DNA from: JBBQSN01 sp963825505
Lineage (GTDB): Bacteria; Actinomycetota; Actinomycetes; Actinomycetales; CAWJMD01
Length of the DNA: 64,000 nt
Direction: 5' to 3'
Assembly (NCBI GenBank): GCA_963825505.1
Contig: CAWGTL010000024.1
Location: 124,001-188,000, forward strand
Of this stretch, positions 58,262-64,000 are shown piece by piece. Position numbers and translations under genes: made by a program. The notes below the pieces were generated by a model. It was not told the DNA's origin, made no database searches, and worked only from the letters and a program-made list of their open reading frames with translations. Position 1 is the stretch's first letter. Every line of letters begins with the position of its first letter.

Positions 58262-58927
58262 TCAGCCGGACTGCCGCCCGTGCGGCTGGTCGACCCGGTC
58301 GTCCGCGGTGCGCAGGTCGACGTCGTCCCGGGTGCCGTCGGTCGGCGGGTGCGACTCCGGCCGGTCCATCGCGTCGCCGACGGTGGTGCCGCCGACGAGG
58401 CGCTCGAACAGCGACCGGTAGTGCACCATCGCGCGACGCAGGTCCTCGGTGGTGGCCTCGGCGCCGGCGTCGTGGTGCCGGGCTCGGGCGTCGGTCGCCG
58501 CCCGGTAGTCCTGCACCACCTGCGGGTGGTCCACGGCGACCATGTCCGAGCGGGTCGCGAGGTCGTCGACCGGGTAGCCCCGGTCGCGCATGACCTCCCG
58601 CACCAGCTCGTCGGCGCGGTCGACGGCCGGCCCGGGCCGGTCGACGAAGTCGGACTGCACCTGCTGCCAGTGCTGCAGGTACCCGTCGCGGGCGGCAGGT
58701 GCCAGCTCGCGGATCTCCAGCTGCTCGCGCCGTTCCTGCACCCCGGACAGGTCCTTGCGCGCCTGCTTCTCGCTGCCGGTGTGCTCCACCCGGCGGTCGT
58801 ACTCGTCCCCGAACTGCTCGCGGAGCTGGGTCGTGCGGGCACGCCGGGAACGGGCGAGTGCGAGTGCCAGCACGACGACCAGCACCACCAGCGCCACGGC
58901 GACGACGATCCAGACGGTCGTGTCCAT
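58262..58927 (-). CDS. Conserved actinobacterial single-span membrane protein
   Basis: 221 residues from ATG 58927 with AGGAGG upstream. One N-terminal helix (TTVWIVVAVALVVLVVVLALALA) then a charged, helical cytoplasmic-type domain: FGDEYDRRVEHTGSEKQARKDL, ERREQLEIRELAPAARDGYLQHWQQVQSDFVDRPGPAVDRADELVREVMRDRGYPV and EDLRRAMVHYRSLFERLV. I recall this arrangement in many Streptomyces and Nocardioides hypothetical proteins; no function is known. It interrupts the protease locus on the opposite strand and may not belong to it. Confidence 0.75.
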   Translation of the reverse strand: MDTTVWIVVAVALVVLVVVLALALARSRRARTTQLREQFGDEYDRRVEHTGSEKQARKDLSGVQERREQLEIRELAPAARDGYLQHWQQVQSDFVDRPGPAVDRADELVREVMRDRGYPVDDLATRSDMVAVDHPQVVQDYRAATDARARHHDAGAEATTEDLRRAMVHYRSLFERLVGGTTVGDAMDRPESHPPTDGTRDDVDLRTADDRVDQPHGRQSG

Positions 58928-59039
58928 CGGGTTCCTCCTGGGGTCGGGGAGCGGGATCTCCGCCCACCTCGACCATCGATCGTGCCCCCGGTCGCCCGAT
59001 CCCGCAGGTCGGACGCGTCCGGTGCGCCAGACTGGGCCC

Positions 59040-61520
59040 GTGCCCCGGGCCCCCTCCTCGAGCGCGCCCGCCCTGTGGGAGCGCGCCGTCGCCACCGCTC
59101 GCCGGGGCGACCACGCCGCCGCCGTGCGGCTGATCGACCGGGCCCTGGCCGCACCGGACCTGGACGACGCCACGCACGTGCGGTGCCTCGTCACCCTCGC
59201 GCTGGCGCGGTCCGAGCTCGACGGCGTGGACGTGGGCCTCGCGACGCTGGACGTTGCCGCACCCCTGCTGGCGACGGTTCCGCCTGCGGTCGAGGGCGTG
59301 TGGCACTGCCAGCGCGCGCTGATGCTGCTGCGGGCGGGCCGGCTCCAGGACGCCGCTCCCGAGTTCGACCGCGGCGCGGCCCTGGCCCGAGGCCGCGACC
59401 TGGTGCTGTGCCACCTCAACCGCGGCGTGCTGCGGCTGCGGATGGGACAGGTCTCGGCGGCCGAGGACGACTGCCGCGCCGCCATCGCCGCCGCCGGCGA
59501 CATGGAGGTGGAGGCGGCCAAGGCGCAGGGCAACCTCGGCTACCTGGCCTTCCTGCGTGGCGACGTGCCCGAGGCTCTCCGGCTGGCCCAGCACGCACGC
59601 ACCGTCCTCGGTCCGCTCGGGCCGTGGCTCGACGGCATCTCGGCCAAGGGCCTCGGCGAGATGCTCCTGGCCGCAGGGCTTCTCGGCGAGAGCGAAGCGC
59701 GGTTCCGGGAGGCCGTCGACGCCTTGAAGGGTGGCTCCCACCGGCAGGACCGCGGCGAGGCCCAGCTCGGGCTGGCCGAGATCGCCAGGCTGCGTGGCCA
59801 GTGGCCGCTCGCGCGGTCGTGGGCCAGGCGGGCCCAGCGCGTGTTCACCGGACGCGGCGCGACCGGTTGGGCCCTGCTCGCCGAGCTCGAGCTGGTGCGG
59901 GCCGACTGCGCCACCCGACCGGCTAGCGGCGCCGACGCCGCCGGCGAGCTCGCGGACCGGCTCGACCAGCAGGGGATGCGCGAGGAGGCCTCGGTGGCCC
60001 GGCTGCTGCGCGCCTCGGCGCTGGTGCGGGCAGGTCGGGCCGACGACCCCGCAGCCCTCCCGCGCGGCCGGTGGGTGCCGTCCGGTGCTCGGGTGTCGAC
60101 CCGGATGCTCGCGCACGAGACGCGCGCCGCCCACGAGGCCGCGCGCCGCAAGGTCGCTGCGGCACAACGGACCCGGTTGAACGGGTTGCGCGACCTCCAG
60201 GACGTGCAGGCGCGGTTCGGCAGCCTCGACCTGCTGACCTCGGCCACCCGGATCGGGCTCACCCTCGCCACCGACGGGCTGGGCGAGGCGCTGCGCCGCG
60301 GGCGCCCGGACGACGTGCTGCTGTGGTCGGAGCAGGTGCGGGCGACCGGGTACCGCGTCCGACCGGTACGGCCGCCGCAGGACGACGAGGTCGCCGAGCT
60401 GCTCGCGAGACTGCGCTTCCTGCAGGCGTCCGAGCAGGCCGAGCGGCTGGCGACGGGCCGTCCGGACCCCGCCCACCGCGAGCAGGTGCGCCTCCTGCAG
60501 GAGCAGGTCCGCGAACGGTCGTGGCAGACCGGCGGCGCGGGGGAGGTGCTCGGACCGGTCGGGCTCGAGGAGCTCCAGGCCGTGCTCGGGGCGACGACCC
60601 TGCTCTCGCTCATGACGGTGCACGACCGGGTGCACGCCCTGGTGGTCGACTCCCGGACGTGCCGGTTGCACGACGTGGCCTCGGCCCGTGAGGTGCGCGA
60701 AGAGGTGCTTCGAGTCCGCGCCGACCTCGACCTCCTCGCTGGGCACGCGCTGCCGAAGCCGTTGCGCGACAACGTCGCTGCCTCCCTCGCCAGTGGGCTG
60801 CGTCGGCTGTCGGCGCTGGTGCCGCCCGATGTGGACTCAGGCGACGGACCGGTGCTCGTGGTGCCCACGGGCCAGTCGGCCCTCGTGCCGTGGCCGATGC
60901 TCGCTCCGCTGCGGCGGCGCGAGGTCACGGTCGCCCCGTCCGCCACCTGGTGGGCCGCCACCACCACCCGACGGGTCCGCAGCGGTGGCCGGTCGGTGCT
61001 GGTCTCCGGTCCCGACGTGCCGCGCGGCGCCCCCGAGGTGCGAGCTGCGGCGCACGGTGCCGACGCGGTCGTGCTCACCGGTGCCGAGGCCACGGTGACG
61101 GCCACCCTGTCGGCGATGGACGGCGCCTCGGTGCTGCACGTCGCGGCGCACGGCCGGCACGAGCCGGACAACCCGCTGTTCTCCTCGTTGCTGCTGCACG
61201 ACGGCTGGCTGTTCGGCCACGACCTCGACCAGGTGCGCGAGCTGCCCGAGCACGTGGTGCTGTCGGCCTGCGAGACCGGGATGGCGAGCATCCGGCCCGG
61301 GGACGAGGCCCTCGGCATGACGTCCGCGCTGCTGCACGGCGGAACCCGCGCCGTGGTGGCGTCCGTCGCGCGGGTGGGCGACGAGGTGGCCGAGCAGGTC
61401 GCCGTCCGCCACCACGCGGGGCTGCGCTCGGGCCTGTCCCCGGCCGCCGCCCTCACCGCGGCCGTGGCCGACGTCGAGGACGGCTCGGTCGCGCCGCTGG
61501 TCTGCTTCGGCGCCGGCTGA
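59040..61520 (+). CDS. TPR-CHAT caspase-like protease
   Basis: 826 residues from GTG 59040, 7 nt after CAGACT (leaderless). The N-terminal 400 residues are TPR-like helical repeats (WERAVATARRGDHAAAVRLIDRAL, LNRGVLRLRMGQVSAAEDDC, GNLGYLAFLRGDVPEALRLA). The C-terminal 300 residues are a CHAT domain, the caspase/separase clan: catalytic His704 in LHVAAHGRHE and Cys744 in VVLSACETGMA, with the GMTSALLHGGTRAVVAS ending. TPR-CHAT proteases include Csx29 of type III-E CRISPR, where an RNA-guided partner activates cleavage. Here the activator and substrate are unknown; the sigma/S8/caspase neighbours are candidates. Confidence 0.88.
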   Translation: MPRAPSSSAPALWERAVATARRGDHAAAVRLIDRALAAPDLDDATHVRCLVTLALARSELDGVDVGLATLDVAAPLLATVPPAVEGVWHCQRALMLLRAGRLQDAAPEFDRGAALARGRDLVLCHLNRGVLRLRMGQVSAAEDDCRAAIAAAGDMEVEAAKAQGNLGYLAFLRGDVPEALRLAQHARTVLGPLGPWLDGISAKGLGEMLLAAGLLGESEARFREAVDALKGGSHRQDRGEAQLGLAEIARLRGQWPLARSWARRAQRVFTGRGATGWALLAELELVRADCATRPASGADAAGELADRLDQQGMREEASVARLLRASALVRAGRADDPAALPRGRWVPSGARVSTRMLAHETRAAHEAARRKVAAAQRTRLNGLRDLQDVQARFGSLDLLTSATRIGLTLATDGLGEALRRGRPDDVLLWSEQVRATGYRVRPVRPPQDDEVAELLARLRFLQASEQAERLATGRPDPAHREQVRLLQEQVRERSWQTGGAGEVLGPVGLEELQAVLGATTLLSLMTVHDRVHALVVDSRTCRLHDVASAREVREEVLRVRADLDLLAGHALPKPLRDNVAASLASGLRRLSALVPPDVDSGDGPVLVVPTGQSALVPWPMLAPLRRREVTVAPSATWWAATTTRRVRSGGRSVLVSGPDVPRGAPEVRAAAHGADAVVLTGAEATVTATLSAMDGASVLHVAAHGRHEPDNPLFSSLLLHDGWLFGHDLDQVRELPEHVVLSACETGMASIRPGDEALGMTSALLHGGTRAVVASVARVGDEVAEQVAVRHHAGLRSGLSPAAALTAAVADVEDGSVAPLVCFGAG

Positions 61521-61855
61521 AGAAGTTTCTCGCCGCACCGGTATCACCGCCGCACCCGCGCGCTCTTGAGGGTTGTCGGGCGTCTGAGGGGTCGCCCGCC
61601 GGCCGCCCGTCCCAGGGCCCTCCGGAGGGGAGAGGACCGCGGGACGGCGGCCGGGCACGGCATCGGGGGAACGGCGTCGTGGGGGCACGATGCCGGATGC
61701 GCAGGGCCCGCCCGAGATCCTCTGGCAGACGGGCGGGTCCTGCGCACCATCTCGCGGCGGGGCTGCCCGGCGTCGGGGGGCGGGACCCCGGTCTCGTCGC
61801 TCTTCCCAACCGGGTGCGCGCGCTGTCAGCATGACCAGGACGGCGGGAGGTGGCC
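61521..61855 (+). other. Intergenic region between the CHAT and caspase genes
   Basis: 335 bases without a convincing gene. It contains two large dyads: an imperfect GGCCGCCCGTCCC / GGGACGGCGGCC pair (around 61602-61665), probably a terminator of the CHAT transcript, and the 17-bp hairpin listed separately at 61698-61746. GGGAGG at 61845-61850 is the ribosome site of the caspase gene. Confidence 0.5.
61698..61746 (+). other. 17-bp stem-loop upstream of the caspase gene
   Basis: TGCGCAGGGCCCGCCCG (61698-61714) pairs with CGGGCGGGTCCTGCGCA (61730-61746), leaving one G-U wobble in RNA, around a 15-base loop. It ends 109 bases before ATG 61856. Its size and symmetry suggest a terminator or attenuator in the leader, or a binding site. 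Confidence 0.6.
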
Positions 61856-64000
61856 ATGGCGGACCGGGACGGCGGCCTGCTGGTCGCCATCGGGGTCGGC
61901 GCCTACGAGCAGGAGGACCTGCTCGACCTGGGACACGCCCGCAGCGACGTCGAGGACCTGCGCGCGATCCTCCTCGACCACATGCCCGGCGCCCCGCTGC
62001 TCGACCCGGACGAGGAGTCTGCGCGGCGCTACCTTCGCGACTGCGCCGATCTGCTCCCTGACGGCGGTGCGCTGACGTTCCTGTGGGCCGGTCACGGGAT
62101 CGGTTCTGCCGCAGGTGAGCTGCGGTTGCTCGCGCGAGACAGCAGGGCCGCCCGCAACGCCGGGCTCGCCGTCACCGACGTCGCAGCCGACGTCGTGGCC
62201 TCCGGTGCCAGCCAGCTCCTGCTGATCCTGGACACCTGCTACTCCGGTGCCGCCGCCGACGAGGTCAGCCGGGTCGTCGGCGAGCTCGTCCGTGACCAAC
62301 CGCCTGCCGCCCGTCAGGTGTACGTCGGCGTCATCACCTCCTGCCTGCCGTACGAGACGGCACGTGACGGGCTGCTCGGGCAGCGGCTTCGCCGGCTGCT
62401 GCGGGAGGGCCCGCAGGATCCCGACCTGCGGCGGCGTTGGTCGGCCCACTGCCCGCTGGTGAGCGCGGACGACCTCGGCGACGCCCTCGTGCGTGAGTGG
62501 GACGTCGAGGACCAGCGCCCGCGGTTCGTCCGCGAGGGTGTGCCTCTCGGCATGCTCCCCAACCCGCTCTACGACCCGGCCGCGCCGCAGCAGGTGGTCG
62601 AGCACCTGCTCCGCGCGGCTCGGGGTGGGGACGTCGAGGACGAGCGGTCGTGGTTCACGGGGCGGGCGGCGGAGGTCGATCGCGTGGTCGCGTGGGTGAC
62701 GGCGAACCGACCAGGCGTCCACGTCGTGACCGGAAAGGCCGGGACCGGCAAGTCCGCGATCGTCGGACGGGTCGTCTCCTCGTCCAACCCCTCCGAGCGC
62801 GCATTCCTGCTACGTCAGGGTCCGCTCGGCCACGACGATCCCGGCGAGGGCACCGTCGACGCCGTGGTCCACGCGCGCGCGGTCACCGTCAAGCAGGTTG
62901 CGCGGTCACTCGACGAGCAGCTGGTCGGCGCGGGGGTCGTCCCGCCCCACGACGCGGGGCGTCGCAACGCCGCCGAGCTGGTCGGAGCCGTCCAGCGCGC
63001 ACACGAGCAGGGGCTGACGCCGGTCGTCGTCGTCGACGGACTCGACGAGGCCCGTGGCCACGTGTTCGACCTGGTGGACGACCTGATCCAGCGCTTCGCG
63101 TCGTGCGCCACGGTCGTCGTCGCGACGCGTGACCTGCCGGGACCACGCGGCGTCGGCCTGGTCGAGACGATGGTGCCCGACGACGTGATCGACCTCGCCG
63201 ACGTCGACCTGGCCGTCTCCACCCAGCGAGCGCTCCACGACTACGTGGTGAACCGCCTGACGGGTGTCGACGCCCGGATGGAGCCGGCGCTGGTCGCCGA
63301 CCACGTCTCCGCGTCGACCGGTGACGGGGAGCTGCCCTTCCTGCTCGGCCGTTTGGTGACCGACGAGCTGCGGTCGAGCCCGGTGGACACCGGCCGACCC
63401 GGGTGGGAGCAGCACGTCGCGACGTCCGTGGCCGCGGCCTTCGAGCTCGACCTGGTACGGACCTCTGCCGGAGACGTCGCGTACGGCGTCCAGGACGCCC
63501 GGCAGCAGCTCACCGCCCTGACCTGGGCGTTCGGGGCCGGTCTCCCCGAGGACGAGTGGCGCACCGTCACGGCGTCGCTGACCGGGCACGAGATCGACAG
63601 GGACGACGTGTCCCGGGTGCTCGAGCACCTCGGTCGCTACGTCGTCCAGGACGGGGAGGACGGCACCGCGGTCTACCGGATCGCGCACCAGGCGCTCGCC
63701 GACCACCTGCGTCCCGGTTTCGTCGGGTCGTGGGACGTCCCGTTCGACCCGTCCGCGGCAGGGATCGCGATCGCGCTCGTCGAGCGGTACCGAGCGCTGC
63801 TCGACGCCGGCGTGCCGGCCGGACGGGCCACCTACCTCTGGCGGCACTGCTGGCAGCACTGCGCCGCCGCTGGTCCGGCCGGTGTCCAGCTGCTCCGCGA
63901 GCTCGCCGCGGACGCCCCCGAGCTGCGCCTCGACGTCGCCCTCGCGATCCAGGAGGTCACCGAGGTGCACGCGTACTGGGGTCGGCACGACGACGCCCTC
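61856..64000 (+). CDS. Caspase-like protease fused to a STAND/NACHT-type P-loop ATPase (runs off window)
   Basis: 715 codons are present with no stop before the end. ATG 61856 has GGGAGG five bases upstream. Residues 1-240 are a C14 caspase fold: LLVAIGVGAYEQEDLLDL, His80 in LTFLWAGHGIG and Cys128 in LLLILDTCYSGA. Residues about 260-560 are a P-loop NTPase: Walker A GKAGTGKS at 293-300, Walker B VVVVDGLDE at 390-398, then VVVATRD and a winged-helix-like YRIAHQALADHL. The caspase-STAND order is that of bacterial conflict proteins, in which a C-terminal sensor (repeats, not visible here) activates the protease. Likely the effector or sensor of this locus. Confidence 0.88.
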   Translation, partial: MADRDGGLLVAIGVGAYEQEDLLDLGHARSDVEDLRAILLDHMPGAPLLDPDEESARRYLRDCADLLPDGGALTFLWAGHGIGSAAGELRLLARDSRAARNAGLAVTDVAADVVASGASQLLLILDTCYSGAAADEVSRVVGELVRDQPPAARQVYVGVITSCLPYETARDGLLGQRLRRLLREGPQDPDLRRRWSAHCPLVSADDLGDALVREWDVEDQRPRFVREGVPLGMLPNPLYDPAAPQQVVEHLLRAARGGDVEDERSWFTGRAAEVDRVVAWVTANRPGVHVVTGKAGTGKSAIVGRVVSSSNPSERAFLLRQGPLGHDDPGEGTVDAVVHARAVTVKQVARSLDEQLVGAGVVPPHDAGRRNAAELVGAVQRAHEQGLTPVVVVDGLDEARGHVFDLVDDLIQRFASCATVVVATRDLPGPRGVGLVETMVPDDVIDLADVDLAVSTQRALHDYVVNRLTGVDARMEPALVADHVSASTGDGELPFLLGRLVTDELRSSPVDTGRPGWEQHVATSVAAAFELDLVRTSAGDVAYGVQDARQQLTALTWAFGAGLPEDEWRTVTASLTGHEIDRDDVSRVLEHLGRYVVQDGEDGTAVYRIAHQALADHLRPGFVGSWDVPFDPSAAGIAIALVERYRALLDAGVPAGRATYLWRHCWQHCAAAGPAGVQLLRELAADAPELRLDVALAIQEVTEVHAYWGRHDDAL

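Noticed and set aside
59040..61520. Type III-E CRISPR Csx29-like complex
   Set aside because: The TPR-CHAT domain order is similar, but no gRAMP/Cas7-11 gene, CRISPR array or accessory Csx30/31 gene is visible; only general CHAT homology is supported.

Overview
The window is a gene-dense stretch (about 73% G+C by eye) of a high-GC actinobacterium, most likely Nocardioides or a close relative in the Nocardioidaceae. This rests on GTG-rich starts, ATGA/GTGA gene overlaps, many leaderless promoters, a split three-subunit transhydrogenase, Bkd-type 2-oxoacid dehydrogenase genes, PaaI/PaaH/PaaN, a lycopene cyclase and AfsR-type regulation. The family is inferred from protein and promoter style; no rRNA, tRNA or CRISPR array was seen.

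Layout. 1-12.5 kb: 5' end of an Nramp transporter, an AlkB-type dioxygenase behind a LexA-like box, several small enzymes and regulators, and a divergent TetR-SDR / acyl-CoA dehydrogenase unit. 12.6-15.3 kb: an ABC-2 exporter operon with its own winged-helix repressor and operator. 15.3-24.8 kb: lycopene cyclase, membrane proteins, topoisomerase IB, a YcaQ-like glycosylase, a sigma-factor remnant, PAP2 and VOC proteins. 24.9-27.7 kb: a possible exopolysaccharide locus (processive GT2, tiny membrane protein, GH26-like hydrolase). 27.7-28.1 kb: a guanidinium exporter behind a guanidine-III riboswitch. 29-37 kb: purB, pntAA-pntAB-pntB, a LMW phosphatase, and a WXG-like protein paired with an alpha/beta hydrolase. 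37-42 kb: galE and phenylacetate genes. 42.7-52 kb: a MacB/FtsX-type ABC transporter, hisC-like aminotransferase, hemerythrin protein and bkdABC. 52-64 kb: an AfsR-type STAND regulator beside a small secreted peptide, then a multi-protease locus: subtilisin, sigma factor and a small accessory protein in one overlapping operon, a membrane protein on the other strand, a TPR-CHAT protease, and a caspase-P-loop ATPase that runs off the window.

The 55.6-64 kb locus is the best candidate for an undescribed system. It joins three unrelated protease folds with a dedicated sigma factor and a STAND-type ATPase, resembling bacterial conflict or programmed-death modules.

Two general points. First, at least 12 single-base indels break otherwise conserved genes, including three in purB, one in pntAA and a compensating pair in the GH26 gene. 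These look like residual sequencing errors more than biology, so entries typed 'pseudogene' may be intact in the organism. Second, about 20 genes have a yAnnnT -10 hexamer ending 7-8 nt before the first base of the start codon, which points to leaderless transcription and was used to choose several starts.
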